A DNA stretch of 64,000 bases, from NCBI RefSeq assembly GCF_029227915.1, contig NC_079876.1, forward strand, positions 19,964,001-20,028,000. Reading direction: 5' to 3'. Below, one piece after another: positions 1 through 13,689 of the stretch (position 1 is its first letter; every line of letters starts with the position of its first letter). The position numbers and the translations under genes were made by a program. This DNA comes from Hydractinia symbiolongicarpus (lineage: Eukaryota > Cnidaria > Hydrozoa > Anthoathecata > Hydractiniidae). The notes beneath the pieces were generated by a model that was not told the origin of the DNA, did not search any database, and saw only the letters and a list, made by a program, of their open reading frames with translations.

Positions 1-2040
1 AAGGTGTGGAGGTCATGGAAAATCGTTTTCACAAGAAAAATTAAGTTTAGCGAAAAATGTGTTAGGCTTAATGTAGCAGTTATCGCAAAGAGACAAGAAA
101 AATTTTGGAAATATTTTGTTGGGTTTTTATGTTGTTGTTCATATATTTCACAAACCGTTAAGCGACTGTAATATACGAGAACTAAACAAAAGTGCAATGA
201 CCAGTTTATCATGTGAACCGAGTATAAATCATTGTACTTGGTATATTCGGTAGATTATTGTAAAATTTCGGCCATTGTTTTATAAAGTTCTTTGTTCAAC
301 AGCGACTAAAGTTAGTGCAAAACAATAAATGTGATCGTGTAATAAAGTTTCTTTTGAATTCAACCCTTTTTTTGTGCAATGACCAATAGGATTTTCTTTC
401 CCAAACTTATCGGTGATTAGGCCAAAAAAAATAGATCCGAGGCAAAATAATAGCAACATGGATATATGTAAAGTTTTCCGAGAAACTTTTATCATTCGTG
501 TGCACAAAGTTAAATTCTATGTAGGTGTACATTCTCGTTGATAGTTGAAAATCCGCTTTCCCTGAGATGTTTATCTGATTTTTGAAACAAGTATCTCGTT
601 TTCATTAAAATTGAACATATAATTCTGGGTAAAAATAAAACATTTTCGGTGTGAATGATAACTTCTCAAAATATTCACGTTAACAACAAGCAACCGTTGA
701 GCAACTTTTGTATTTTTTTAAAGTTGCTGATAAACAAAAAAAGGGTCTAGGCTATTCATTTTTACTGGAATAAAGTTTCTTTTATCGCTTTTTGATTTCA
801 CAAAGGAACAAAACAATACGTTACCTGAAAATTATATCAATCAAAGAAGACGTATTTGTGCACAAGAAAGCAATGGACAATAACATGTTAAAAAGTTTTT
901 TTCTTCCACGAAAAACACTTTTACATCGCGTTGGAGCGATGACGATCACTCAATGTAAAACTACCCACATCTTCCTTCACCTTTGCTGTATTGTAGTTTC
1001 TTCACAAACGGACGTAAACTGTGTTGGCTCATTACGTTGGTTAGTTCGTTATTCCACTTCTTATACATCTTGTGTTATGTTTTAGTTTTAATAGGTCTCG
1101 TAAATGTTGCTATAATTGAGAAATTTTGATATAAAGAGATACTGTAGCAATATTGAAATAAACAAAGTTTTTTAACGAAAGATTTAGAAGACGTAAAAAA
1201 AAGAGAGCACTTGTTCTAAACCTGCATTTTAGAACATTTATTGGAAAATAACAAAAATTTTCAAATGATAGTTACAGTTGCTTCCATAAAAAAACATTTT
1301 CTTCATAGTCCAGAAAATTTTTCAGTATAAAATCATTTTTGCTTACGTTTATGTTGCAGAAGAAAAAAACTTTTACTAGGAAGAGAAATTGTGACACTTT
1401 CGACAAGAATGGGGAGATTCGCTTTCCGCTTACTGAGATTTTTCTCTTGCACACCTGATGATCCATTAGGTTGAAAATTATTTATTCAAATATTAATATA
1501 ATAAAATTTGTACAATAACTTTTTGGAATGAAAATACAATTATTTTTTAGGAACAAAAATATTTTTTTGGCTACTGAGGCTGCACGAACAAGTCTGATAA
1601 AACAGAAGGATCGTTAGCAGTGTTATCGCTTTTTATGTAAGAATGATTTGAGTGCATATATTTGCAAATTGTGGATCGGCTGTTGTTATAAAACCAGTAT
1701 CTCAGGTACGTCGATTATGTGAATTTTGCCGTAAAAGGTGTTTTTTATCCGCAAATAAAGTGGTTACGAGATCAGCATTAAGCATATCGATACTATCTTC
1801 CAATCAAAGTTTCTTTCATTTCACAATCACTTAGGTGTTTCGTTGAATTTTCAAATTAGGAAATCAGCCTCCGTTGAACCAATGGAAAGGTTTTCTTTCT
1901 AACACTTTAATTATGACGTTCACACAGGGAAACACGACACGTGAGAGTTTTGATTTCCTATCAGCCCACACGGGTGCAATTTTCTTTTTGATTGTATGTT
2001 GACATCATGTAATTAGTAAGCACCATTCACTAATTACTTT
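1..2040. other. intergenic, no supported gene
   Basis: AT-rich DNA without recognisable coding homology. The only mildly notable reading frame is on the minus strand at 280-507. It contains a hydrophobic leucine/phenylalanine-rich run after an internal methionine, so it could begin like a secreted protein, but nothing else supports a gene. Confidence 0.5.
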
Positions 2041-2066
2041 AATGTCTTAATTACTCTTCAACATCG

Positions 2067-2076
2067 TATATAAAAG
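2067..2076 (+). promoter_or_regulatory. TATA box of peptide gene A
   Basis: TATATAAAAG lies 86 bases upstream of the ATG of gene A, a plausible distance for a core promoter with a short 5' UTR. Confidence 0.6.
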
Positions 2077-2161
2077 GCCGTGATCGTTATGTTCTTCAGT
2101 ATTCAAAATTCACTGATATTGATAACACACAAACTGTTAGGAAGAAGAATTTCAAACGAAA

Positions 2162-2681
2162 ATGAATTTTGCACCTGTTTTATGTGTACTAGTTTCAATT
2201 GTAGCGATTACTAACGGTAAGTCGGAGTGTCCATCATGTATAGCTGTATGTATTGTGATACGTATGCAAGCTTTTGAGAATAGCGTTTGATTAGGTTTTG
2301 TTAAAACACGATTCTTCCCTTTATAAAACTGCACTATTAATTATTTTTTTAAACTAAAAGAAAAAGGAATGAAATAATGTATTCGGTGGTTATTATATTT
2401 TTTGTTATTTAGGATTCAACCATAGTCGACTGCAAAAAAAATTCTTATTAAAAGCACAATCAGAAAAAGGACCATACACGAAAGAAACATCGCATCAGCG
2501 ATATCGAAGATTTTCTAACGATGTGACATTCGAACGTACACAAAGCAAGTTGACGGAATACTTGACTAACATGGTTGAGTACATATGGGATGTTCATATG
2601 AACCAGAAAAAGAATATCATACAAAAACAGCAAGTACGACAAGTACGAACGAATTATATACATAATTCTGGTCTGCACTAA
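2162..2681 (+). CDS. secreted helical peptide, family member A (two exons)
   Basis: Exon 1 is 2162-2216 (55 nt) and encodes a signal peptide of 18 residues (MNFAPVLCVLVSIVAITN). The donor GTAAGT follows directly. Exon 2 is 2413-2681, after a TTATTTAG acceptor. The join is phase 1 and the spliced frame is 324 nt, 107 residues. After residue 19 comes a lysine-rich spacer, a basic RYRR site at 48-51 and a helix-like block with EYLTNMVEYIW around 67-77. MNQKKN follows at 81-86, then a basic glutamine-rich tail. Exon length, intron phase and these blocks match members B-F elsewhere in the window. A is the most divergent: it has a 4-residue contraction in the helix and no NPWK tail. Function is not recognisable. 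The intron is 196 nt. Gene structure is inferred from splice consensus only. Confidence 0.72.
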
Positions 2682-2849
2682 CCAGCGTAAATCTTATACT
2701 CAGTAATCGTTTAACGCACATTCTGGCAGGCAATCACAAAAATCCGTTGACACTCAGTAAATAAGATATCCGATATTTGAAGCGTTTCTCCACCAGATAT
2801 CTCAAATGACCGGTGACATCAACTATGACTAATGACTGTCAATATCCTG

Positions 2850-2855
2850 AATAAA
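2850..2855 (+). promoter_or_regulatory. poly(A) signal of gene A
   Basis: AATAAA occurs about 170 bases after the stop codon of gene A, a suitable place for 3' end formation. Confidence 0.4.
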
Positions 2856-3991
2856 TACATTACTAATGATTTTAAACTTCCATTCAGGTGATGGTTTATG
2901 TAACCTTTCTCAGACAATTTTAGACAATGGGAGAATGCCCTATCAAAAGTTTTTTTGTTTATAATTCCTTCTCTGTTGTAAATTTTAGCACCAGCAAGTT
3001 CTTATCTTTTTAGCGTTAAATAGTTGAAACAATGAAGATTACCTGCAATTTAATAGGCTAATTGCAGTTAAGCTGAATTAGACTGAATAAGTTAAAAATA
3101 TTTAATATCTAAATATTCATCTCTTTCTTTACTATTATGAATTCTAGTCTAATTCTGTTCCATCATCCCAACCTGAATACAGTTAATATCAGTGAAAGCT
3201 CTCGCAACCAACATATAATTGTAATTTGTATTTGTACATAATATGTAAATGCCTATTAAAAAGATATTATTATAGAAGAAATTATATATATATATATATT
3301 ATATTATGTTATATTATATTATAAAGTAAAGTGTAACGCATTTGCTGGCAAGTGAAAAAAATTATCATAATTCAAGAATTATCCTACTAAGAATTCCAGT
3401 TTAGTTTTCTTCTTGAAGAATATACGGTGATGTTTATCAAAAACCAGTATCAGCAGCTGCTGTGCAGATTCCCTTATACTGATATCTCACACATGCACCG
3501 TGATACTTAGAGCATTAAAAGTTCTTATATTTGTTGGAACTATCCAAATTATTTTCTTATAAAAGAATCATGCTAAGTCAGCACTAGTATAGTTAAAGGT
3601 ATCTGCCACTTTAACACTATTATAACGGATTTTTTTCAACGTTACTTTTTGAATAATCATGGCGAGTGTTGATGAACACATAATAATGTCTGCTCCATAG
3701 ATCTATAGGAAGAATTAGCTTACTTGAAAGGCGTTGCAGTAGCCATCTGGATGATATTGATCTTTGTGGTTCAGTGTCTTACCATTGGTTTTACTTTAAA
3801 TAAAAGTGACTTCAGAGGTGCAAATAAATTACGTGCCGGGCAACCACTAAAAGGTTTACCTTCAACCTGTCATTTTAGTCAAAACTAAAATGTAACACTC
3901 TGCGCCTAATTGTAAAAGGGTGGATTCGTTATAATACGCCACAACAACATTAGGGATTATAAAGCAACATTGTTATCAAAAGTCAACAGCA

Positions 3992-4150
3992 ATGGAGAAA
4001 CAGAACCTCCAGCCGATTGATGACGAAGACATAACTGGTTTTACTAGAGATTCTTGTAGTTATTGTGAATATATCGAAGATTTCGACATTGTTTATGATT
4101 TTTCTAGGATTGAGTTTTTAGTTAGATCATTGCAGTGTAGTGTTGGGTAG
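3992..4150 (+). CDS. short acidic ORF, doubtful
   Basis: ATG to TAG frame of 52 residues, acidic at the start, with a CSYCEY cluster near residues 23-28. A TATAAAG sequence lies about 35 bases upstream of the ATG. No signal peptide and no family recognised. It could be a first exon, a TE fragment or chance. Confidence 0.15.
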   Translation: MEKQNLQPIDDEDITGFTRDSCSYCEYIEDFDIVYDFSRIEFLVRSLQCSVG

Positions 4151-6605
4151 GCCCTAATACTATTTGTCATGCTCTATCTTGTGCTACTTTTGTATCTGTT
4201 GTCTTCTTTTAAGTTATTTTTGAACTTTTTTCCGTTCCGAGTGGCTGATTTGTTTTCTGCCTTATACATGCCTGTTTTCATGGTTTTTGAGTGTTTTCAG
4301 TTTAAATAGTGTTTTTAACCTGCCTTTTTTAAAATTTTATATTCATTAACTAGTTTTTGGATTGTCTTGTTTATTTATTATCATTGAAAAAAAAATGTTT
4401 TAACGCTGAAATATATATATTATTATACATGTCATTTGAAGTTACAGCAGCTAGTCATGTCATAACGTCGTAAAGTGGAATGCAGTAACATTAATTACTC
4501 GTTCAACTGGCATTTCGTTTGCATCCTTTACTTATTTTGGTACATACGTTTTGATAAGTTCTGTTTTTATACCATCCTGTTTGATCATCAAGACGAAAGC
4601 AAAATAAACGTAAGAAAAAATACAAAAAATGAAAAACCTTAAGAAATCTAAAGAAGGAACAGACGAAGTGTAAATGAAATAAATGAACAAAACAATGCAA
4701 TTATGTACTTTCTCTTTGTGCTGATTTCGTTATGTGATATTAAACATTAGAATTGAGTTTTGATTGAACTAAAATAATACTTTTAGAAACTTGTACTAAA
4801 ATATCTCAATTGTAAGCTAAATGTTACAGCCAATTATTTTGTTTATCACGTCTCGCTCAATCTGGCACTTCTCAACTTTTGTGTTTTTCAATGGAAAACT
4901 ATCTGGTGTAAAAATAATAAAAGATATGAATACAAGGTAGATCGTTGAAATTAAAAAGAAACCTTGTGCTATGTCATAAAACAGCCCAGAAAGTCAGTGT
5001 AAAATTATTGATTGTAAAAGTAGTGTAGTGTAGAATTATTGATTTAAAAATCTCCATTTAATACCACTAACAATAATAAAGTTTATTTTGCATGGAAATA
5101 AAAAATAAAATCACAATACCAGTTGTTTCACTCAGCCAGTTTAAAAAACTGAGGATATAATTAATAAAGATTATGTCACACGTGGAATCTCATTAGCAAC
5201 AGACAACCTTTCCCACAAGGTTAAAGAATGTCTATTAACCTCGACTTATTTGAATCAAAAGTGAATTGTCACTATTTTGTCTCAAATAAAATCTAATGAA
5301 TGCGATCTTGCCGCTCGTCAGTCTAATAGAGAAGAAATGTAAAACTTAACAGAAAACAAAACAAATCAATTTATCAAAAAAAAACAGAAAAGAAAAGACT
5401 TTTTTACAGGATAAATGTCGTTTCTTACTTGAAATGAAAATAGGCCGGGTTTCAATGACAGGATTGTATTCAAATAACAACATGACAATGGCTTTAACAA
5501 TAAACATCGTTCAAAGTAAAGTGAGGTTTGCGGTTGACTGTATTTATGTTATTTACACTGTTAACGATCAATTTAATCTAGCTTATAGTTTTGTTGCACG
5601 GAGTGTGTTCGGTGCGCGAAGAACTTAAAAGTGTGTTTTTAAAACTTGACTGCTTAAAGTCAGAGTTTAAAACGTAAGCATGCAAATATAGTTTTTTGAT
5701 AAAATTAGAAGTGTTTGTTAATTCCAACTTTGGAATTACAATCTTTTTTTTGGCAGCTACTGGATGAGAAACAAAGGTTTCGTCAAAATAACTTTTACGA
5801 ACTTCGAAAATTTCAAAGTAGCTAGTTAACTATTGAAGCATTATGTTAGGATGCTTTTCCATGGCACTATCACATATTTGCCGCAATTTGTTTCTTTCTA
5901 AGGAAAAGCATTACAATTAGTTCCTTCCTTCTTTTAAAAACAATAATTTATTTTAATAATCGAGGACATACGGTTTAGTCTTTGACGCCAGCTATGGGTG
6001 GCTTGACGTTCTAATAAAACACATCTGTAAATTTACATGTGTGTTCTTAAATCTTTAGATGATATTTAACTATAAGATACTGACAGTGATGTTTCTAGCT
6101 GTGACCGTTGATTGTACGTCTCAAATTGTCGCTGAAAAATTATATTTATATATTTATTAATCATTTTCTTGTATCCATTTTAGCTTTTAATATTTTTCGT
6201 GGCAAAAATAGCATGAACAGCAAAATAACAAACTACAGCTTGAATGAATAAATATTAATATTTTAATGACTCTGAGGTTATAAATTTTATAGTAGTCTAT
6301 CTTTTAACATTTTTCTCAGTTCTTTGAAGCAAACCTTTACACAAAACATTTGATGAAAAGCATGATTATAAAAATTCAGGAAGAAAGGACAAAGTTTATT
6401 TATGCTTTTTAGTATTCATGATGTAATATAATTGAAGTAATATCTAACATTTTTTCGTTGTAATTTGTAATATTTCTTCGTTACAATCTCCGTCGTAATT
6501 GCTCTACAATAATACAAAAGTTTGTTTGGGAGGGAGGCACATGCACTTTTGTTCTTTAGAAATAGTGAAAAACTATGTCCTAATTGCTGTCACAACGTCC
6601 CTATA

Positions 6606-7490
6606 TTAGATTGACGTCAATGTTTTTAATTAAATTTATAAAGCTATTGCTGCGCACTTTTGAGTTTAGGCCAAATAACTTGGAAACAGGTGGAAATAAC
6701 TGATTAATCTCCCGCGTAGTAAATAGTTCTGGATACCTTGTAACTAAAATTAGGCCAATGTTCCAAAGCTAGGTCAACCCACCAGTTTTGGAGCAAGGGC
6801 GGTTCATGACGTCATAAAAACCCTGGAAGCTCAATATCTTTTCAACCGTTTGTTGAAAGCACGTGTACCTATACATTTTCTTGATCAGCATTTCAAGCTA
6901 CATACAATAAGGGCAACGGGTAAACGATTTCTTTAAACAAAATTATACATTGGTAAGTCTTTGCTGACGTCAGCAAAAGTTTTACCCTTACATCTCCTTA
7001 CGTTGAAAGCACATAAGTCTATAAATTATTTTGATCAAAGTTTTAATCTTTTTGCAATAGATGCATCGGCTTAACAAACATTTTTTTAAAAGAATTGTTG
7101 TATATATGAATTGCTGACGTCATCAAAATTCTTAAAACCTTCACCTTTTCTATTGTTATTTTGTCTCAATCATATTTACCGCGGGTTTATTGACTCTCTT
7201 ATATTAATACGCAATAAGTTTGTCTGTAACTACAAATACCGAATTAGGCCACAAGTCGGCTTTCCAAAGCAGAAGTTTCTTTCTGCTAAATAATGCACAA
7301 ATTTGAAAACATATTGTAGCTCGTTTATCATTTTCTATTTTATGCACTACGCACAAGGATGGCGCAATAAATGTTGAAAAATGGATTAAAATATGTGAAT
7401 TATGTGTTTGAAGGAAAACGTTAACGTGTATCATCACCCCAGGGTTTCTCTGCAGTAAATTCACTTAGGCAGAAAAACAACAGAGAGGAA
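6606..7490 (-). repeat. inverted, diverged copy of the TGACGTCA-rich repeat
   Basis: Read on the minus strand, this stretch carries the same ordered words as the arrays at 29-31 kb and 58-60.6 kb. These include the TTGACGTCAAT block, the GGCC-AAATAACTTGGAAAC block, TGATGACGTCATAAA, and two CTGATCAAGAAAATGTAT-like blocks. Both TGACGTCA palindromes and GCTGACGTCAGC recur. Divergence is larger than between array copies, so this is an older insertion. A short piece at 7447-7515 reads in the plus direction, suggesting a rearranged edge. Confidence 0.7.
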
Positions 7491-7499
7491 TCGTCATTT

Positions 7500-10400
7500 T
7501 AATACCACCAGCAATAGCCCGTCAATGCAAAAAAAATTAAGGAATTTATTTATCCGTTTCCTGCATACAATTGTTTATAATTTAAAAGTTTGCGATGCCA
7601 CAGCAAAACTGGCGAACGAGGCATATGTGGCACCACGTGGAAAATATACTCGCTGTGATAAGAAACAGAAAACGTACGTGCAAAAAAAACTTACAAAGTG
7701 GCAAATGCAGTTTATATATATGTTTATATATATCATGGCCAAAGTAGAAAGCACAAAACCACAAAAGACCTTTTAGGTAAATCGTTTCTCAAGGTCAAAT
7801 TGATAAAATTTAAGGCTTAAATTATCAATTATTATTATTAAATTTTAAGAAACTCCAGGCTTAACCAAGTACATTCATTTCTTATAAAAAAAACGTGTGT
7901 TTACATTTATTTCAAATAGCGACAAAAAATATTATAAATTGTGGCAGTAACATTATTTATTATCGCGTTAAATTTATTAGAAATTGCAATAGTTAATACA
8001 AATCGCGAAAATTTCACAAATTTCTGAACAACGGCATTTGTACGCCAATTTTTACATAATGAAGGATGAATGATGAAGAAAACCTGCTTCTTTCGTTCCG
8101 CGTTATTTACCAGATAATATACTTTATAACGATAATTCGATCAACCGATGCTGGTCTGACCTGTTTTAAATCAGGCTGTCTTGATCTAGTTAATCTTCAT
8201 AACACACAAATTCTATCCAGCATGAATTTGAGCGTGAGGCTAGCCTTTATAGCTCACCAACGCCGTAAAGGCTATTTCTAAGTATTTTTGGGAAGAATCT
8301 TTGTTGAGTTACGAATCCTTGTATTGCGTACAGCTACAAATGAACATCATAGCTCTCCCCTGCAGGTATCCTTATTTTATCTTCTGGCCTCAATCTTCTA
8401 GCAAATCTCTTGCAGAAAGCTGAAAGTAATATGCAGAACCGAGATAACCTTGTAAAATAAAGGTTTTGTGCCAAACAAGATTTTTTCTCGACTAAAATTT
8501 CAACATTGAGCCTTGTCTCATACTATATTAAATCAAATCTATTTATTTATTCTATTTTTAATTATGCCTTACCCGTCTGTTCTGAACATAGTATCTACGT
8601 GAGAAAGATAAAAAATGTTGTAATCATCTCAGTTTCTTTCTAGGATGTTTAGCTTCTTTCGTTTAAAAGCTATTAAGTGACTGTTACATAGAACGTATTA
8701 AATTTCCACTTCTTTTCTTCCATTGAAGGCAGCCCTCACCAATCTGGTGTCAAGTAACTCTGCATGCCGAGAACTTAGACAGATCAGCCTAGACAGGACA
8801 ATTTCCTACTTGTCTCATTCGAGAAAATACGCAAACTCGACTTGGATCTACATAAATTGCTGCCAATGGAAAATCATCATAATTCAGTACACACTTTTAC
8901 AATTCCCACTGTTTAAAGTTTCGTGTGATTTTAATTGGGTGCATGTAAGGTGCGCACGAAAAAATTGAGCTGTTTTGTTATTACCGGCCACTTTTCTTGG
9001 TTGTGGACTGCTTATTTTTCATTTTTAAACTGATCAAAGAGATGACACCTGGCGAACCCTCCTTAAAAACCCTGGAGGCGTCAGGCGTCCTTGGCATAAA
9101 ATAACAATTCGGCTGCCAGTTTAAATAAAATATGCATATTATTATTGAGCTCGCTGCTCAGTGACTAAACAGGAGGGCTCTACAGTTTAATTTTTCCTCT
9201 GTAAAACAAGCACCAAGCATTATTTATGCTACCTAAATTGCAAAGTCAACCTTTTTTTGCCTGAATGAATTTCTTATCTTCCAAGCTTTAAAGTTTTTTC
9301 TCGATGCTGTGTACATTTTATTGACATAAACTATCTCTTATGCAGGGATATTGTGTTATTAAAACATGCTTTTACTGGTACACCTTTTAACTTTTATTAG
9401 AAACCTTATTTATTTAAAAAAATGATGTAACTTTTCTATTTCATTATATTTCAGTCTTGCGTTTGTGAAAAGTAATAAAAACGATTTCTAGTAATTAGAC
9501 TAGCATCACCTGTTGCAAATGCTAGGCAAGCGAGGCTTGAGTTTTTATTGGTTTGCGATACGTTGATGATTAGAAATAGGATTTGTTGTAGCTGTGCAGC
9601 TATTTGTTTTTTCTAATTTGGGGGTATTTTTAAAGCGTTAACGGTATAATGCTTACCGCTTGGCTTCGGGATCATAACTGAAGTAGATGGTCTTTTAACA
9701 TTTGAGCTGATCGATACGAATTGTTTCTGAAAAATATATATTGCACTTCATACTGCAAAGAAATACCTTGAGATAATGGTAAGTATATTTCAAAAAAGTA
9801 CTTTTCTACTTGTCACAAAGATGAAAAGATCAAAATTTGAGAAGAACAAAAGTTCCATTATGGGGTATAGCGCCATCACGAAAATGTGGTTCAAAGAGAT
9901 AACAGTTCCTTTTTGTGCAAGACTCCTAATGTAAAACCACTGTTGATTTATAAGTACCCATCGGATATAACATTAAATCCGTCAAAAATTGGTCATTTGG
10001 GGACCGGAGGAAACCTATATTATTTGCACTTCAAATATAGTGCCATCAAAATTTATTATTCTGGGAAGTTTAGGAATCGAAAGTGGGCTTATGACATTTT
10101 ACTGACTGTAAATTTGTTTACCTTTTGTTAATATAATAACTAAATCAGTTTGTTGTCGACAATAGAACACGTCGACGAGTACTGAAATATATAGCAAATA
10201 AGCAATTGCACAAGTACTTCAAGCATAAGTTCCAAATTTGATGACCCTGTTATAAAAGGATGCCTTGACAGTTTTCATATTATTGCACGGTCCTGGGTTA
10301 CTCTCGACATCACCAGCTTTGGGGAGTAAAAGTAGTTTGATTTTTACTACATTTCAATTACACATTGTAACTGTAAAATTCATAGCAACGCCTAACAACC

Positions 10401-10775
10401 GTACAACATAAAAATCAGCAGGAAACCTGTTATTTTGTACTGGTACCGTCATGTCAGTGTCAGTATTACTATCGTTTTTTTTTTCTTGACTAGCTACATG
10501 TGAAGCACCAATAGCAGCCCTGTATGCTTGCAATGTACACGTGTTAGTTGTGCAATTCTAATTGTTGAATATTATCAAGAACCACAATCGATGGTTTAAA
10601 ATGTAGCCACAATTGTATCAGTGGTTTCAATTTGATAGTCGCAATTCAAGTAAAGTTTTTCTCAGTCTTGGCAGTAACGAATCGTGTACCAGAAAAGAAG
10701 CGAAATGATGTTATAAAGTTAATAAAAGTAAAGGTAAAAGGCAACAAAATTTTGTTAAAAAAGAGAGTGTATAAT
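7500..10775. other. intergenic, no supported gene
   Basis: Scattered short frames (for example 8723-8968 and 9886-10131, plus strand) have no recognisable motif, signal peptide or convincing splice context. An imperfect hairpin is visible near 9058-9080. Confidence 0.45.
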
Positions 10776-10776
10776 C

Positions 10777-10780
<4 letters not shown>

Positions 10781-10859
<79 letters not shown>
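10781..10859 (+). repeat. (GTCT)n microsatellite
   Basis: About 20 uninterrupted GTCT units. All three overlapping long frames here are translations of the repeat and not genes. Confidence 0.98.
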
Positions 10860-10864
10860 ATGTA

Positions 10865-11985
10865 AAATTGTAACCGCAGTAGCGAGACACACGAAATGCA
10901 ATGAATAAAAGATGGGCGAACCTGTGGAATTATCCACGGACTGCCGACTAGTGCTACATATTATGTGAGAGAAGTTTGCGTCAGTTGAGCTCGGAAGTAT
11001 TTTTATCAACGCAAAGACGAAGTAGCACAGATAGCTAATATTTAATGGAAATAAGTAGTTTTGTTTTAAACACAAAAAAGAAATTATGCTTATCTAAGGT
11101 TTTGCTTATTTTACCTTCTAAGTGATTGCCAGGAATGTCATTTGCATCACTGCATATCTAAAAAGCATTTGGCAATGTAAAAAAATCCAGACCAGAAGAA
11201 ATACCAAAAGTCAGCAACGTTTTTTTTGATAAAAAATATACGCATTATAAAGGTCAGGTCAAAAACTCCACAAGAGTATACAGTCCATTTATTATTTTAC
11301 TTTTTTTGCTCATATTTATATAAAAGTCGAAAGATCCAAACATTATTTCGTGACGTTCTCTTTTGCATGCATAACAAATGTTTTGCACTTTAAAAGTTAG
11401 ATTAGAAGGATTCATAAACGTTTTTCTCCTCGTTTTTCTCTATTAAATGCAAAGGTTGTATCAGTCTGGCCTTTTCCCAGACCGAGTATTTTAATAAGTT
11501 CATCCGACTCTTCTTTCTGATAGGTGTAGCTAGAAGAAAGTAGCTAAGTAGCTTGTGTTGTGAATCTTTCACGCGATGCAATGTTTTAAACAATGAAATG
11601 TTATACTTGAGTTAGAACCTTGTTTGTTTTAGTATGAAGCGCATTTTTAGAAAGGGGAGCATTTTTTGATAAACTTCTATTTTAACGATTTTATTAATTC
11701 CAAGAAGTACTATAATGCTGCTTTAAACTTTTAAAATCAAAAAGAAAATTAACATCCTTAACACTATTTGGTATGGGGGGAGAGGGCATAAAGTACCCGC
11801 GACCCACTTTCAAAGTCTCATAACTTTTTAATTAATGGATGAAATTCCTTGAGATTTTGGGACTTTTCCTAGCTTTTATTTGACTTTCGGAAAATAAAAG
11901 TGTCAATGTCCCTTTGTCCTTTATAACTTTTGCTGCAGTGGTAAGAATAAATGTTTTCGAAACTAACCAGTTGCATAAATATGTA
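10865..11985. other. intergenic, nothing recognised
   Basis: No homology-bearing frame, no clear repeat. Slightly G-rich patch at 11773-11790 only. Confidence 0.4.
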
Positions 11986-11989
11986 TTTA

Positions 11990-12720
11990 CTAGCCGGGAG
12001 ACCCGGCGTCAAAACGCCGGGTTAAGCCACAAGTAACTGTTGTTGAACGCCCTAAGGAGCGCTTAATAAGAACCGCAAACTGTGCGACACGGTCAGGTGG
12101 AGCGCTTTAGTATTGACATAGAGCATGTCGCAAATTGAGTGAAGCGCATACACCATTGTAGTGTTGAGACTGTAACATATTTTTTCAAAAAATAACTTTC
12201 CCACAACAAAGGCTGAAATAAAAACCGTTGTTACTCCATCATAGCAAAACAAATTGGTCAATATTTTTCCTTTTTTTGCGGAATAAGTTTTTGTGACAGT
12301 TAAAAAGTTACTTGTGATACCAGGCTGAGCGCTTAGTACAGTCAAACGGTGTTGCACAGATGTATAGGGATAATACCCTTAACTATCGCAGACTGTGTTT
12401 AATAAAAGCACAAGAAACAGTCCATTGCTAACACAGGGCTGAGCAGTTTAGTCCAGGTAAACAGTGTTGCATCTCCGTACAGGATTGTTGACCGAGAAAG
12501 TTTAAAAAATAATTGTTACAGTGGGCACGTTGCACATGCGCATAGGCGTAACAGCCTTTTCCAAAAAAACAATCTATTGTTAACACTGAGCTAAGCGCTT
12601 AGTACAGTTAAACAGAATTGAACAGGCGTATAGGCATATTACCCTTTTCCAAAATCTTCATTGCAACTTTGGTTTAAATAAAAACACAGGGAACAGCCTG
12701 TCGTTACCCGTCCAGCCAAA
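11990..12720 (+). repeat. repeat with GC hairpin head and internal reiterations
   Basis: It starts TACTAGCCGGGAGACC, the same opening class (TACTAG-C/T-CG) as the other repeat family, followed by a hairpin ACCCGGCGT/ACGCCGGGT. Inside, a block with GCTGAGCGCTTAGTACAGT then AAACxGTGTTGCA is repeated with drift at about 12105, 12323, 12440 and 12588. The minus-strand frame at 12052-12357 is a translation of this repeat. Confidence 0.6.
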
Positions 12721-12724
12721 ACAA

Positions 12725-13335
12725 TCGCTCAGCCATTTCATTTGCAGAAAAAGTTTGCAGAAAAATAATAGAATAAGTAGTTACCTAGCTAACTGCATTT
12801 AGCATTAAAAATTATTGCTTAGGAATATTATTGTAGCCAAACTGCATTTTTATACTTTCACTTCACCAAAGATATAGCTAAGGAGGTAGCTAAATAGCAA
12901 TCAGTCTCAACACAAAATTAAAGTTGGCTAGGATAAAAAGCTCCTATACTATACGGAATAGTAATAAGTAAGGCTCTAGCTAGCTAGCTAGCCTTCAAAA
13001 TCTTCGTTCCTAGCCAAAAACCCTAAAAATGGTGCGTTTAGGATTTAAACATGGCTAAAAAACGTGACAATTTATTATCTTAGCATGTAAAAACATATAG
13101 AAAAAAATATTAAAAAATAGAAGTATCAGAAAGAAAAAAATAATGCAAACAGTTAAGAAACTTCTTTTTCTCCAGCAATGAGTTGGTTCAATCTGATTGC
13201 CATATTTCGGACGGATAACGTAAAAATCGTTTCTAAGAAATATAAAGAGCTTTAGTTTCTGATTGGTCATTTATATAAAGCGGAGGACCGACGGGTTTCT
13301 TGTCCCTAGTGTGCTAGTATTTCGTGCGTAGTTAA
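12725..13335. other. intergenic
   Basis: AT-rich DNA with a TAGCTAGCTAGC run near 12977-12993. No gene supported. Confidence 0.4.
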
Positions 13336-13339
13336 CACA

Positions 13340-13575
13340 AGTCGCTTTTGACGCACGAACAGACAGACGACGGCTATTATAATAGAGATAGTTGTTGCCC
13401 GTGGAAAAATCCACGGGTTCGCCCGTCGTTTATATTTACCCGCCGCAACAAAGTGGATGAAAATATATCGTATTTGATATTCGTGTTTCCGCAACATCAT
13501 TTTCTAACTCAGCGGGGGGTGCGCGCAGAGACAGACGACGGCTATTATCATAGAGATGTATGTGATAGTGACAAA
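13340..13575. repeat. abutting ends of short interspersed repeats
   Basis: GACGACGGCTATTAT occurs twice (about 13368 and 13535), each followed by a TAGAGAT-type terminus. Between them lies the hairpin head CCCGTGGAAAAATCCACGGG. These are the tail and head signatures of the 29 kb and 58 kb repeats in a GC-richer subfamily. Confidence 0.55.
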
Positions 13576-13689
13576 AATTCATCATAGAACATGACATGCA
13601 TAATGTGTGATTTACAGACCGAAATATTTTTTTCTTTACTTAAAACAGATCTAACCTTGTTAGTAACTGTTGTTGCTATTACTTCCAAT

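Larger units (their letters stand above)
2690..6605. other. intergenic, simple AT-rich DNA
   Basis: No recognisable protein homology. A TA-rich microsatellite lies near 3283-3322. Apart from the short ORF at 3992-4150, listed separately, only chance-length frames are present. Confidence 0.5.

Noticed and set aside
10632-11075. Frames of 70-106 residues on both strands
   Set aside because: They are translations of the GTCT microsatellite plus flanking sequence.
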